Part shown: positions 24,801-38,867 of the stretch, one piece after another
How positions within the stretch are numbered: position 1 is the first letter of the stretch
Layout of the letters: every line of letters starts with the position of its first letter
DNA from: Eutrigla gurnardus
Lineage: Eukaryota; Chordata; Actinopteri; Perciformes; Triglidae
Direction: 5' to 3'
DNA length: 64,000 bases
Assembly (NCBI GenBank): GCA_963514095.1
Contig: OY741281.1
Location: 12,516,882 to 12,580,881 of the forward strand
Notes under the pieces: generated by a model
What the model was told of the DNA's origin: nothing
Seen by the model: only the letters and a program-made list of their open reading frames with translations
The model's database searches: none
Program-made: the position numbers and the translations under genes

Positions 24801-26129
24801 TCATCTAACATGCTGCTAATGGTATTCCTCTTCCTTGGTCTTTAGTATGTAAAACTGATATGATAGATGATCTAGGAGCCACGGAGCAGGCTGAAACTCA
24901 GTGGTGGTGGTAACACACTACGCCCGGTTCACAACAGAGTCGACCCAAGGCCCCGCTAACGACTCCTTGCCAAGTAAATGATGATAAACACGAGCTCCCC
25001 TTCCACCAGTGAGTGCGCATTACCTAATGATGTTCAATGGCAGTGGTGAGCGGTAAAGACAACAAATATATTATACGAATGCATCTTAAATGGGCATCCC
25101 TAAGGAAACCCATCTGAATTGTAAATTCATGCACGGGCCTCATTTTTCATATGCGGCAAGGGTGAAATTTCAAACAACTGTGTACTTAATGTGCAATTTC
25201 TTTTTTTTTCTTCTTTTTTTTGCATTTTTATATCTTTATAAGCACTTAGCGGGGTGTGTTTGTATTTATTTATATGAAATGTGCAGCATTTACCCATTGT
25301 CAGAAACGGACTAGGTTTAGATTGATGTATTTTATGCAGTGGTACGCCACAGGTCTAGCTTCGAACACTTTGTAACCATGAAGTCTGAGAAAAGCGGAGA
25401 AATTGAAATGTTAAGCTTATTTGGAATGAATGAATCTCAATATGTTCAGGCTATACGACTGTCACACTGTAAATCTCCCGCTAAGAAACTTTACCCATTC
25501 AGGATCATGCCTTTAAATTGGAGCAGTAACTTATCCTTTATTATTTTTCCATTCTTCCATTATTTTTAACGACTAACTTCAGTTTTATAATGCCTTTTGA
25601 TTCAGTGGTTTTGGTATAAATCCGCTTTATTAGAATCAGAAGTTTAGGCGAGATCCATTACAGCGTATTTTGGGATTTTTAAAGACAACTTGTACACTCA
25701 GGTGGCCACAAAGAGCCTTTATATATCAGCTGGGCTTTTAGCCGGAACCAGAGATGTCCTTTCGCCTCAACAAGAACCAATAGCTGGCATCAGGTCCTCT
25801 ACTTAGAAATCAAGCTTCCTTTGAGAGACACAAATTGCAAGAAACGGCAGGGCAGGGCAAGGCAGCGAATGAATGCTGGCTGGACATAAAACAATCGGAT
25901 ACCAGGCAGCTGCTTTGGTGCTGAGACAGGTAGAGCCTGTTGGATGGGGAGGGATGGGAAGGTCGGGGGACGAAAAACAAGCGTCCAAAAAGTGGAACAT
26001 GATCTGATAAGCCTGGAAAAGACTCAGGGACCTGGTGACATCTGTGCCAAGGACCTTTCAACAGCTCCAATTGAAACGGCCCGGCCCAGCAGGTCTCCTG
26101 GGAGAGCATACAAAACACACACACATAGA

Positions 26130-26130
<1 letters not shown>

Positions 26131-26182
<52 letters not shown>
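26131..26182. repeat. (CA)26 microsatellite
   Basis: Pure CA run. Confidence 0.95.
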
Positions 26183-26185
<3 letters not shown>

Positions 26186-26723
26186 CACACCGACATGACA
26201 AGTGCACAATATCCACATCAATACACTAAGTCTGTCCACTTTGTGTCAATGATAAAAGTGCAAATTCATGTGTTTTTATGTAAATAATGAGTGTGAGGGA
26301 TTCAGATCTAAACATTCAAAGGTTTATACATCGACAGTGTGAATTCTTCTTTAATACAACGCATTTATCAAACTACAGCACCTGAAATCATTTCCCCTGA
26401 GCGTCCTCCTCCTGTATATTCAGACAGACTGCTGAGTAGCTGAACTCTGATCATTCACAAGCCGATACAGATCTTCAGTCACTCACCTCAGAACAGAACA
26501 AGAAGGAAGAGGAGACGGAGGGAAAGACAGAAGCGTCCCTCTGGGCCCACCGATACGCCCGGCGTTGTCGGGACTGTGGATAAAAGCGTCCATCAAGGGT
26601 CATGTGCGTCTGCTCCGCGAGTCAAATTTGAGAGAGGATGAACCTGTTCTATTTCTGAAATAGTGAACTGTGGGTTGTCTGGGTGGGTGTCGCACTGAGA
26701 GCGTCTAATGGGGAGGTTTAAGT

Positions 26724-26724
<1 letters not shown>

Positions 26725-26768
<44 letters not shown>
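26725..26768. repeat. (CA)22 microsatellite
   Basis: Pure CA run. Confidence 0.95.
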
Positions 26769-26769
<1 letters not shown>

Positions 26770-26949
26770 TTAGCAGTCAAACATTGAGCTTCGTAAATAA
26801 AAGAGGGCTGTCAGAGCTGTAAAAAAAAACATAAACAATTCTGCACAAATGTATTTAATCGTAATTAATGGACATCAATGGCTGTCTGTCATTTGAAAAA
26901 TTACTGAAATGATATAGCATGCAGGCAAAAATCGCAATATGAGTCACCG

Positions 26950-26990
26950 TTAGCCTAGCTTAGCATAAAGGCCAGATGTCAGCTATAGTA
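26950..26990 (+). repeat. short fragment of TTAGCTTAGCATAAAG-type repeat
   Basis: TTAGCCTAGCTTAGCATAAA followed by GGCCAGATG matches the start of the same dispersed repeat as the copy at 37550. Only about 40 bp are recognisable. Confidence 0.4.
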
Positions 26991-27309
26991 AACACACGCA
27001 CTCACCTCCTCATATATTGAGCACATCGGCAAATTCCTTTGCAATGAATACATATTTAATAATATTTAAAGTACTTTGTGGAAATCTGTGTTAAATATTA
27101 TTAAAATATTATTTCTGCGCCACAACTCATTCATTGGATTATATAGCCGTGAGTGATTTTGGAAGGGTCTACAGGGTGGGGAGGGGCGGGAATTGTCTTC
27201 TTAGATTCGGGGGCTTACTGCCGTGGAGACCGCCGTCACCCATCTGACACATGACATTACACGTCGACGCTCACACACATACACTCTGCACTTTTTATGA
27301 TCCCCTTGT

Positions 27310-27480
27310 TTGAAGGTGTGTCAAAGCACGGCCGAGGGGGTAGCTGCTAGCTTGTCACCGGAGCGGACGTTAGCTGTCACACATGAACACACGCCGGACC
27401 GACGCCGAGGCGGATGCTCTCTCTGCTTGTCTGCGGGCGGTGTGACGGACGAAGACCTCTACGCCGAGGAACAGGTTTGA
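27310..27480. promoter_or_regulatory. CpG-rich block, possible promoter of an unannotated transcript
   Basis: CpG dinucleotides are dense (ACGCCGGACCGACGCCGAGG, TGTGACGGACGAAGACC), unlike the surrounding AT-rich desert. An ATG at 27383 opens only a 20-codon frame. CAG/GTTTGA near 27473 could be a weak splice donor. It could be the start of a non-coding RNA. Confidence 0.25.
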
Positions 27481-28084
27481 ACCCCTTTGTCACTGAGATC
27501 TTCGTGGCTTGGAGGGAATCTGCTGAGGTAAAGAAACTGTCCTCTGCACACATGCAGGAAATGTGATACGTGCAGTATCAGATACAAACCAAAGCAAGCT
27601 GAGATCATGACAGTGTAATTCCCCAGAGAAATATTGTAATTAATCATGTCAAGATGTAACATGAAATGAAACGCCCTCCAATGTCAGAGGTCTATACTCA
27701 AAGAGGCCTCAGGTAAAACTAGTAAACAACATTATATGAAGGGTAAACAAGGGGTTAATGAGAAGACCCCCCATGGCCACCAGTTTCCGTGCCAACGTTT
27801 ACTCCCCCCGTGCCCTGGAACATCCCCGGATGATGTCATGTTGCTCCATCTATGTTGCATCTATGCGTCTCAACGTCTCCCCATCTTCCTCTTATTTGGA
27901 CGGCACCAGACCTCCTTCTAGTCAGCCCTTGTGGCCCCTGGGTCTCCTCTACAGCCCTGCACGGCCCCTTCACACCAGTCAGCCAGCAGCCATCTGTCTG
28001 TTCATCCGTCTCCGTGCCCGGCTCATTTGGCCGCTCAGTAGGACTGTGTCGATTCTCCATCGCTGGTGAGCTCTTCTTATCAGA

Positions 28085-28260
28085 CCCATGCGGAGGGCCT
28101 AATTAGTCGGTGGGCTTTTGGAAGCGCCTAGCGGGTCTGACATACGCCAGAGCTGGGGTTAAGAGGTGGCCAGCAGGGCCTTAGAGGTGGTCCGCTCAAT
28201 CCCCTCAAGCAAAGCAAAATGGGAGACTGATAGGGGAGCGTGAATATTCCAATGTTTGAT
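28085..28260. promoter_or_regulatory. candidate conserved non-coding element
   Basis: Repeat-free block with GGCCTAATTAGTCGGTGGGC, GGAAGCGCCTAGCGG, AGGTGGCCAGCAGGGC and GTGAATATTCCAATG. Unusual complexity for the desert; function not shown. Confidence 0.22.
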
Positions 28261-29918
28261 AATGAAACACATTGGTGATGAAGTTTCCTCGCATTGGTCC
28301 AATATTGTCATTGTTATCGTTTCTTTGAGTTTACTGTGCTGTACTTGGGAGCTGACATTGTCCACAACACAGAAAACAGCTCATTGCCCTGCAGTGTATT
28401 GGCAATGTGTTGAAAGGATGACAAAAATGGCAGCAAACTGTTTTGCTCTCTGAAAGAATGGAATAAGTGTTTTGGGGTGAGTAGAATGTGTCTAGAAAAG
28501 TTGGGGTCATAGTGGATTTTGAATCTATGTCTCTAATAGAAACACAATCAGTTACAAGAAAAAAATAATCCATTGGAAAAAAAAAAAACAAACAAACAAA
28601 CATTAATGGCAAAAAAAATCATCCTCAGGCAAAATTTCAATAAAAAGTCATATTCACTGCACTGAAAGGTAAAACACCTCAACAACAACTGATGAACTGG
28701 TGCCTAAATTGAGGTGTCAGTGCTCTGAGGTCAAAGGTCATAATGTTAGATGGTTGTACATGAGGGAAGCATGCAACTACACACACACTGATCATGCTTC
28801 TTCCTGTTACTTACCGTTGCTGCAAAAGGCTGAACAATGAACTCTGTGAAACCGACAAGGTGACGACAGATGAGAGGTAGGAAGCTACTGGGAGAAGGGA
28901 AAAGGGAGGACGGGAGGGGTTTGGTTGGAAAGACAGCGGATGATTATCGAGAAGGAGAGAAAGAGGGGAGGAGGATTAGGAGCAATAGAAGAAGACATGA
29001 GAGAAGGTTTAAAAAAGAGGAGCGGGAGGGAGGGAGGAGGAGGAGGAGGCAGGGAATGAAGACCTCACTCAAACAATTAGGTCACTCTCGCGACGTGTTA
29101 TCTGGAAAGGGGTTTCGGGGTCACGTCGTGCTCAACGGCACACGCGCTCCTACATCTTCATGAGTCTGTATGAAGTATTGACATTACAAGGAGTGTCGTT
29201 CCCTTCTCGTCGGGTCATATCACAGCTCTGAACGAGAGGAACCCACACGTCTCAAAGAACCAACCACACCTCTAATGTGACGTGGGGCACAGCCAATCAC
29301 AGACCGGCGCTCCATTATTTTACTTACCTTTTTCCGAAAAGCAAATCTGTGCCTGACAAAGAGGGTGCAGATGTGTATCCTGTCCCATCAGATGTTTTTT
29401 TTTGTAAACAGGTTTTGACACATATCTGACAGTATCATCATTAGCCTTCAACAATGATACCTTGTTTATATACAAGAATTTGAAAGGCCCTGTCAGCAGG
29501 CTTTGAAAGGAAAGGAAATGATTACGGTGATAAAACTGTGAATTACACGTGGCTGTATTTACAGTAGATGGATATGAAGATATAAATTAATAGGAGTGCA
29601 TGCCATCAGAACCCTTTGATGACATCAGTCAAAAAGACCCTGACAGTCTGCATGAACGTCAACCAATTAATTTTACTTGACAGAGTTCATGTAAAGATAC
29701 AGCAGCATGTCTAGATGAAAGCAAGTCTGACATGTATAAAATGCAAAACATAATACGTTGGAATATAGATACATGACCATGCACAGCATCTCTCTCATTG
29801 CAGCTCTGCAGAAAAAAGCAGCAGACCTGGCATCCTCAGGCGGATTAGGTAGAGCCATCTAGGTGGCACTGTTTATTTGTCATACATTAGAAAGCTTCTC
29901 AGCCTGGGCAAATTATAA

Positions 29919-29919
<1 letters not shown>

Positions 29920-29967
<48 letters not shown>
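29920..29967. repeat. (AC)24 microsatellite
   Basis: Pure run. Confidence 0.95.
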
Positions 29968-29972
<5 letters not shown>

Positions 29973-30924
29973 GTTAAACAGACTTCCTCCTTCGTCTCAG
30001 CCGATCAGAACTGTGTCAGGCTTCCCCGTGACGGGGCCCAGGGTGAAAAACAACACTGGTTAGGTAAATTAACGAGATGAATGTGTGCACTTTGGCTCGC
30101 TCCGTGACTTTCTCCCCCCCGTCTCACCGTCACCATTCATGTGGCTTAAGGTGTGTTTGTTCATGCAACGAGGTCGCCCAATTACCCCCCCTCTCTTTCT
30201 CTCTCTCTCCCCTTCTCCGTATCTGCTTCCATCTCTCTCTCTCTCCCACCTCTTCTCCCTCTGTTCTGCCGAGGCCCGTGGGCAGGTGATTATCAGGGAC
30301 CAGCTCTTCCTTCAATCCCACAGATTTTCAAATGAAAGATGACGGCGACTATCGGAGTTTAAAGTGATTCCTTCATCTTTGGAAACAAGGGGTGGCTGTT
30401 ATATAGGGACTTTTTTTGCATTTGTGTTAGCGGTGATAGAATGATGTCATTGCAGATGCTTCAGGGTAATGTTGTGCGTAAGTCTTTCCAAGCACTTTTT
30501 GTATATAGCATGTAGCATGGCAAACAATTGAAAACAATTGCAGCAGTTTATTTTTCGGGGAGGGTCATTGTGTTGTCAAATCAGCACTATACATTCACCT
30601 GTGCTCAAGGCCTTTTTCCTAGACTTTACTCATCCTCAACACCCTCTTTTCTCAAATCTTTTCCTTTGCACTGTGTAAAAGTTTGGTCCTTCAGATGTGT
30701 TAAGATAAAAGAGTTACGGCGATAGCCCCGCTTTAAAGAGACTTGGTAGATTTTACCTGAGGAACGAAGAGATTTCTCACACCTCAGCGTTGGAAGCCGC
30801 CGCTGTAAGAAGGACACGCAGGCATCATGCTGGCGAGGTGGGGATTGATTTTGAAGGCAACGTCTCCCTTTCAAGCTTTCTTCCACAAACACATGCAAAC
30901 ACACACACACACAGTCTCTCACTC

Positions 30925-30930
<6 letters not shown>

Positions 30931-30961
<31 letters not shown>
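30931..30961. repeat. (CA)n microsatellite
   Basis: CA run preceded by another short one (30898-30913) and a CGCGCG link. Confidence 0.95.
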
Positions 30962-30963
<2 letters not shown>

Positions 30964-33130
30964 GCAGTAATCATTCAGCAGAGACATGTGCAGGTGGCTC
31001 AGGAGAGCAGGCAGAGGAGAGAGTCAAAAGCCCGACTTAAATGAGAGAGAATGACCGCTGGCGCTGGTGTATGGTGTCGGGGGTTTGACAGCAGCCTGAA
31101 CAGAGGCCACTCTGACTAATTGGGCTAATTTGGCAGCAAGGGAAGAAAAGGAGTCTCAAAGGACCAAGTGGCTACTCTTTTCATCATCTCTCTCGCCTCA
31201 TATGAACCCATGCGCACTTCTCACCAACTCTTCTTTTCCCGTGTTCGCCGGCTCCTTCGCTCGCTCTCCGTTTCACTTTCGTCTTCATCACGCTTTAATG
31301 ACCGCCCCTCATCTTCCAATCAAGGGATAGTCGAGCCATCTGAAGTCACCTGGCCGTCAAAGCGGATCCCTATCCGTCTCACAGATGTATGTGGAAACGC
31401 TACTCAAAGGCGCATTAGAGTGAGCCTGCAGTCAAGACATGCTGCTTGCGGTATATAGTTCTTTGCGATTATTTATCCTTCCCTGGGTTTTTTTACATTT
31501 TTTATCCAGAACAAAGCTTCAAGCATGCCCTGCAAGCTTGGTGTTGAGTGAAAGATTAGCATGGCCAAGCCATCTAGTGAAACATGATACAATGCAAAAA
31601 AAAGATACAAACACACACACACACCCTCCTGGAAAGCAGCACCAAGTCAGAGTACATGCCAAGGAAAAGATAATCTGCTTTGTGAAGGTTCCTCAAGGCG
31701 GCGCAAAGACTATTCTCCTCCGATATCAATAAAGCATACAGGCAATACATTACAGAGCCATGTTTGGTGACGGCGGTGCTCTGAACTTAATGCATTGCGG
31801 CTCCTCTTCTGGGTTTTGATAGGGAGGATTCATATTATTTTGCTCCTCACTATGGAGATGAATGATAGTCTATGTGACATGTTTCCAGAACACCCTCTTC
31901 TTCCTCCTGCCTTCCCTCCTCGTCCTCAGCCCTTGGCTCTGGCAGACTCACTGGTCATCTGCACCAGTGGGATAAGGGGAAGAAGGGTGAGTCTGAGACA
32001 CAACATATGTTATTCGCTTTTCCAATAGTGTGATGCCTCGCAGGGAAATTTGTGCTATCGCATTATGACACAGAAAATGAAAGAGGCTCCATTGTGCCCC
32101 AAGATGGAGTACGGACAGCCAGAAATAATATCTAGAATGTAGACATTGGGGGCTGGTGACAGTCGGACTGCATGGAGACATCACAAACAATATATCTGAC
32201 TTCAACTTAAAAAAAGAAAAATCATACCAAAGATAGAGGACGATAAAAAAAACACTTGCAGAAATATGTGTGCGTCTGTTTGGAGTCAAGGAGGGATGAG
32301 AGGAAATTACAAATTGAGTTCTTTTGTTCTTCTTTGCTCTTCTGCGTCTGTCGTGTTGAATTTGTACATGGATAAAAGAAAAAATTACATATCAATATGA
32401 GCAGGAGAATAATAGATGATGTAAGGTTTTGAGATAGGGCTGGAGAACGCCTGGGGCACATATTCCCAAGCCCCAGCCAGTCACAGTTTCTGGCAGATTG
32501 TCACTGTTTGCTATTCTTAGTGGTCGCTTCTCTAAAAGGAAGATTAGCCCACTTAACAAACAGACATGGATCTGCAGATGAACAAATTACTACATTTAAA
32601 AGCATTAATTAAAAGCACAGTCCCAACACCAAACAAGCATACAAAAAAAATAAATATGTTACTTAAATACATCAGGCAGATATTGTCATGTGCTATTCTC
32701 TCTTATTTCACGCCTCGGTCATAAAAACAAGAAGTTCAGAGTTGAACAAAATGGCAGCATGCCCATGCACTTAAAATCGCAAAGGCCTACTGCGGCAGCA
32801 CACATGTAATCCTCGTACTTATGCACATATGTAATCACGTAGATATGACATACACGTGCTGCACGCAGGGATTTTTGAGGATAATCACTCATAATCACCC
32901 CCATTTGCAAAACACGGAGTGCGATATATATATATAACCTGAAATTATTCACGCTTGTGTATCGGAAAAGCTCGACGTCCGCATTGTGCATGTTATGCTC
33001 ACGGTAAGACTGTAACACCCATGAATTTACAATCACTTAAAGCACGCCGCGGTGGGAGGATTGCACTTCAAGTTGTTGTGCGATCAGTGCGGGAGCGTTC
33101 GCAGCACTAAAGGGGGAGGTCAGGAGCCGT

Positions 33131-33132
<2 letters not shown>

Positions 33133-33175
<43 letters not shown>
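33133..33175. repeat. (AC)n microsatellite
   Basis: Pure run. Confidence 0.95.
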
Positions 33176-33177
<2 letters not shown>

Positions 33178-34070
33178 TGTATGCACATACATGTGTAAAA
33201 AAACACAAACGTGCAAATGTCAAACATCCTTGGATTTTCCCGACATTTTAATGTTAAATGTTATTTAAATGTGCAATATTTGAATACTACAATAGAGACT
33301 TATATACTGTCATAATCTGTGTGAAACAATACACTTTAAAGAAGTCCTTTAAATAGCTTTCATGTGTATATGTCAGTCAATTTGGGGATTTGGCATAATT
33401 ACAAGCGCTGTTCTTGTTTGCTGCTGTAACTCACATGCGTATCTAGATGGATGTAAGAGGAATAAATAGCGAGAACGCAGGGTGAACCTCAGAGACACAT
33501 TCTAACCCCCAACACTGAAATAACATGTTTGTACACTTGCGGCAGGGAAGGTGAGGCAGGACTGAGAGATACACAGCAACACAACAGCGCGCACACAAGC
33601 ACACAGGCGCAAGAGGCGCAGCAACAACGCAGGTCAGCTGCAGTGATCTCGGAGCTGCGCGGCCAGGGTTCTGGCAGCAGGGGAAACGCAGGGCCAGTCA
33701 GTCCTCCATAACAGCGCGGAGCTGCCAAAAGCCTTCGTTTAGTGTCACAGCTCTGAATTTAGCAGAGTCAAACAGGCGGGAGAGGGAGGGAGGAGAGGAG
33801 GAGGGAGAACAAACAGGAGTGAAAGGAATAAAGAACAAGTACATCTATAGTCTGATAGTGAACCAGTGGTGATAACACTAAGACATAACCAATTACTGGT
33901 AGATTTCTATGTGATATTCTCTGATTCTTATGCTTCCATCAAGAAATAACATTAGACCCCCATTAGACCTGATCAACACATCAACATATGTGATGGGGGA
34001 TCAAAATCACACATGAATGTTGAGATTGTTAATGTCACAGAATAATCAGATACCGCTGTGAGGTGTTAAA

Positions 34071-34327
34071 TTAAAGGTCTGATGTGTAAAATTTGGCTGC
34101 CTCTAGTGGTGAGCTTGCAGATTGGAACCAACTGAAACTTCTCCAGTGTGCCAAGCGTGTTGGAGAACTATAGTGAAGACACAAATATGGCAACAACTGT
34201 TACTATAGAAACATGGAGGACAGGTCGGTGAAGAAGGCCGGGGGCGTATCTATACACGGTTCATTCTTAAGGTAACGAAAACACACCGATCCAAAATCAC
34301 CCTAAATCCTACAAACTGTTCCTTTAA
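34071..34327 (+). mobile_element. degenerate copy of a common percomorph interspersed repeat
   Basis: The segment begins TTAAAGGTCTGATGTGTAAA and ends with CCTAAATCCTACAAACTG just before TTCCTTTAA. Inside it carries the characteristic words CCTCTAGTGGTGAG, GTTGGAGAACTA and AAGGTAACGAAAACACA. I recall this repeat, with ends TTAAAGG/CCTTTAA, as extremely abundant in perch-like fish genomes. This copy is diverged and internally shortened. It is probably a non-autonomous DNA element; the class is not certain. Confidence 0.6.
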
Positions 34328-35317
34328 GGCCTTAATGTCAATAAAGTTTCTTCTTCTCTCAACCTTAACAAAGGCAGAACAGATCCACTCCTTCCCGTCT
34401 TCCCTTTCACAATAAAAGCCCCAGACATATGGCCTCCACTGTGTAACTGTTTGCCAGAGGGAAATTCACTCACGGTAAGAGTATATAGGCTAACAATTTA
34501 CTATATAACAATTTAACTCAGATTATAGGATCCTGGTAGTTTGGCCCTCTGTCTGCATGCATCTATTTAAACCTTTTTTTTTAAGTGCTGCAACGCTCCC
34601 AAATTCTCATTGCTGCTGGTATAAATAGTTTTGATGGCAAATGTTCCCAGCCGAGTATTTCGCTTTTCAGTTATTTGTCATCACCTCTATGTGTAAAGGC
34701 CTTCAGGCTCTTGGAAGATTAAAGTGATTGCCCCGTGCTAAAAAGATAAAAATTCAAAGATCAGGAAAGAAAATTTGGAATGCAAGAGAGAGAAGATGAA
34801 GAAGCAACAGGAATAATACTGTAATACTGTCTAATGGTAGCACAATTCTCTCTCTCACACACACACACACACGCACACAAATTAATGATACACTTTAGCA
34901 TATTTGACAATGTTCTTCTGAGAGTTCAGTTGTGCAGTAGCCCCCACGTGTAGAGACAGCAGCATCCAATAATACACGTCGATGTCTTTTGGGCACACTT
35001 CCACACATGCCGACACCTTCTCGCCACCCGAGCTAACCGCCCAGTCACTTACCATCCACGTCACACCACTCCCACCTCTGCACAGTGAAAATAATTAATA
35101 AGAGATAATGTGTGTCAAGGGACGGCGGGCCCGCATAACGTAATAACACGAGCAACACGCACATTCTCTCTCCGTGAAGGCTGTAGTCGGTCCGATGCAG
35201 GCAGGTCTGGGTCACCCCCTCGCCTGTCTCTGCGGAGACGGAAGGGACAGATGTGATTGGCTGTGACAGATCCATGACGAGTAATTGCTCTAATCACTCG
35301 ACGGCTCACAACTGACA

Positions 35318-35336
35318 CCCCCCCCCCCCCCCCCCC

Positions 35337-35371
<35 letters not shown>
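35318..35371. repeat. poly-C (20) joined to (AC)16
   Basis: C homopolymer 35318-35337, then T, then an AC run 35339-35371. Confidence 0.95.
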
Positions 35372-35372
<1 letters not shown>

Positions 35373-36272
35373 CTCTCTATCCACGTCCCCCCCTGATCGT
35401 TTGCTCGTCGGCGTGGTAACAACACCGGGGTGTGGGCGGACTGAGCGGAGCAGGGCTCTTGTTGAGTTTGTCCTGCGATTATCAAGGCTTCAGCGTTGAC
35501 ACATATACGCAAACGTAATCTCCCGTGGTATAGCTCTGAGAGGGCTCCCCACTTCTTCCACCCTCCGCCTTCCCCTGTCACTCTCTCTTTCTTCTCCGTC
35601 CATCTCCTCTTCACGCGTTACATCTTTCCTCCTCTTCGCTTTCAGTCTCGAGTCTGATTCTCTGGTGCCAAGATAAGGTATACTCTCGATTTCACAAAGC
35701 ACGTTACACATTGCAACGTTATAGCCTCCTTCTGAGGCTCTATATTGAGAAACAGCACATTTACACTGTTGATTCTGCTGGAGCAGCAACTTGAGGTCTC
35801 CGACTCTCTCTCCGGCCCTTTAAGAGACAAGAGTGAAGATAGAAACAGCAAGAGGGACATACCCTGTATTAACTGTGCCACTTTGCAGAGAAGCAGGCCA
35901 GAAGAAGAGAGCAGGAGATGCACCAAGAGGGGGGTGGGGTGATGGCGATGGGAAAAGGGGGACGTGTAGATATCCCACCCCCCAATTCGAGAGCAGCCAC
36001 CCCCACGCCTCCTCACGCCCACCCAGACCCACCCTCCCTGGAATAAGAGACCATCAATTAGGGGCCAGTGGGTCCGCGACGGTCCCTCCGCCTCCCCACC
36101 GCTCCACTGAGCTGCTGCTCAACCGGTGCAGAGGAGATGGAAGAGAGGAATGAGGAGGAGAGGAGCTATAGGTAGGCCTCTCGCTGTCATCTCCACTCAT
36201 AGGTAGAGCTGCGTTCATGGCCCTTAATTATATGTGGGTTGTCAGCACTGGTAGAAGACACGGCCTGTGAGT

Positions 36273-36276
<4 letters not shown>

Positions 36277-36313
<37 letters not shown>
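36277..36313. repeat. (GA)n microsatellite
   Basis: Pure GA run. Confidence 0.95.
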
Positions 36314-36315
<2 letters not shown>

Positions 36316-37549
36316 TGAGCCGTGGGAGAGTATAGTTAGTGAGATTGGCGAGCGTGGACGAGACAGAGATGACAGGCAGGCTACCCGTTCGGCAACAGTC
36401 CTCCGTCTTATCTCACCCACCTCCCCCCCGCTGCCATTGTTCCCCGGCTCGGCTGGGCCAGTTGACTGGGAAGGTGAGGTGGAGGCTCCCCACTGTATCT
36501 CTGTAATGATGGGGCTGTCCGTCTCGGTCAGTTACCGCTCGCCTTCAAAACACAAGAGCCCCCCAAAAAAAGAAATCGATATGATGCATCCCCATTTCAT
36601 TTGTATTTCTGGGATGATTTGTGTGGACTTAGTCACGGCCACTGCACACATAGTCTGGTTGTCTTCAGACAGGTCGCACTGGGTAATATGTCTGTTATTG
36701 CTTTATTGCTTCTAAAGCACATAGAGGTTATCATTATTATTGTTTGTTAGTGTCTGTCTCGTTACACATACAACATAGTACATCAATCCAATGAGAAAGC
36801 TATAATATTGGAAAATAGTAGCATGAATGAGCAGATAGCTATAATAATAATAATTAAAAAAACTCTAATGTATCCAAGAAAATAAAACGTTGTTTGATCA
36901 AAATGCTCTTTATTTTTATTTATTTAAGTGTACAATTAGCAAGTGACAGTTATATATTCAGAGCGGTTCATCCTGTACACAGTCTATAGAAAAGTGTATG
37001 TGTAATAAGAAAGGGCTTGCACTGTATTTGACATTAATTTGATGGGTGACAACACCAATAAACAGCACATCCTGGTTAAGTGTTTCCAGGAAGTGAACTT
37101 AGATCAGATACACATCTCTGCTGTCTGTAAGTGGATAAGGCACATAGGAAATGAACAGAGGCAGAAACCTTAAATGCATATATGTTTTAAAGCTGTGTTG
37201 TTTCTCTGTCTGGACCCCTCAGGGCTCCGCCACCATAGTCACAGTCCCCAAAAATGTAAATGATTACAAATGAACAATGCGCGTACTGTATAGCCTACCA
37301 CACACTCTCACACTCTCTTGGTTGCTGTGCATTGTTTTGTAATTTTTGTAACAGGATCGAGGGAGAGCAAGATAGCACAATTTCTTATCAGTTATTTTTT
37401 GTTAAAAAACAGAATAAATGTCACAAAATCTCAAAGTACTGATGATTATAAGATAACTAGCTAAGCTGTCTTCATGAAATATACTTATTTACAGTCTAAC
37501 CAAGAGTTAGATAAGAATATCAATATCACTTTGACCCTCCAGCCAGAAG

Positions 37550-37660
37550 ACCATTAGCTTAGTATAAAGACCAGAGGCAGGAGAAAATAGTTAGCCTTAC
37601 TAAAACTAAATACAACTCTATAGCTCACCAATTAACACATCACTTTGACAGTAGGAGTTT
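37550..37660 (+). repeat. fragment of percomorph TTAGCTTAGCATAAAGACTGG-type repeat
   Basis: The words ATTAGCTTAGTATAAAGACC, AGTTAGCC and CTATAGCTCACCAATTAACAC follow each other in the order of a dispersed fish repeat known from UTRs and introns. The copy is diverged. Its family is recognised from memory only. A second, shorter fragment lies near 26950. Confidence 0.5.
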
Positions 37661-38574
37661 TGACCAGAGAAACAAAAGCACTGCAATCCAGCCAGGTGAA
37701 CCAAGGCGATACTGGTTAACGTTGTCTGCACAGCCTACAGCCTAGCACGCAAAACTAAGTTGGACTGAAGTCCCTCCCAAGAAAAAGTTAGAAAACCATG
37801 AATGTACACAGCATTAGTGTTTGCATCTGGTTCAGCAAACAGTTTACCATGCTCCGCCTCAGGTACGATCGGTAAACACCAGAGCCTATTGAGAGTGACG
37901 AGTCTAGTGATTCCACCTCTGAATAAATCTCAGTGCTCGACCCCCGAGCCCAAACAACAGGCCCCCATCATGGCCTTCAGGGGCTTGGTCCCTAAACAAA
38001 GAGGAGAGCACCTGGGACCGCATTAGGTACCCTGACAGCTTATAACGTCAACACACACACTGCTAACACACATGCAGGAAGACTGTGTTTCCAGAGTAGG
38101 TCACTTTATTTGTCAAACTAGTTGTTTGTCATTATTTTCTGAGGCTGGTTGGACTGCAGAGAGTAGCCATCAGGATTCATCCATCAGGAGTCAACATTTA
38201 GATCCAGCAGTTAGACCCACTTAAAAAAAAAAAGACAAACAAGTTTAAAAGTCTGGATAGCATTTTAACCCAGAGCAATGAAACAAAGTAGGTAAATCGG
38301 TGGATTCATATAAAATAATAGAAAGGCCTGCCTTACATTACTTTGCTTGTTAAATCCATGACCCTTTATGAATAATCGATTAATCGTGTACACCTGTCTG
38401 CATGTCCATTAATGGTCAATGGTTCAGAGTACAGGGGCTGACGTTGACCCTGATGGAGCCAAATGAAAGTTGTTAGTGCCGGGTCATTAAACTGCTAAAC
38501 TGGGGTGTCACACAGAGGGTTAATGGGGGGATGACATGGGTGGTCATCCCTCTTTCTCTCTCAATCTCTGCCCA

Positions 38575-38587
38575 TATCTATCCATTG

Positions 38588-38670
<83 letters not shown>

Positions 38671-38675
38671 CATTG

Positions 38676-38758
<83 letters not shown>

Positions 38759-38767
38759 CATTGATCG

Positions 38768-38862
<95 letters not shown>

Positions 38863-38867
38863 CATTG

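Larger units (their letters stand above)
21135..34070. other. intergenic desert with candidate conserved blocks
   Basis: Unique sequence punctuated by about ten CA/GT arrays. It includes a GC-rich stretch at 22390-22810, purine-rich tracts at 28870-29050 and a CG-rich stretch at 33580-33730. The candidate elements at 23275, 27310 and 28085 are listed separately. No multi-exon gene was recognised. Confidence 0.5.
34328..37549. other. intergenic desert, no gene seen
   Basis: Holds poly-C/(AC)n at 35318, (GA)n at 36277 and purine- or pyrimidine-rich tracts. Many overlapping low-complexity frames near 35300-36150 reflect GC-rich sequence, not genes. Confidence 0.5.
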
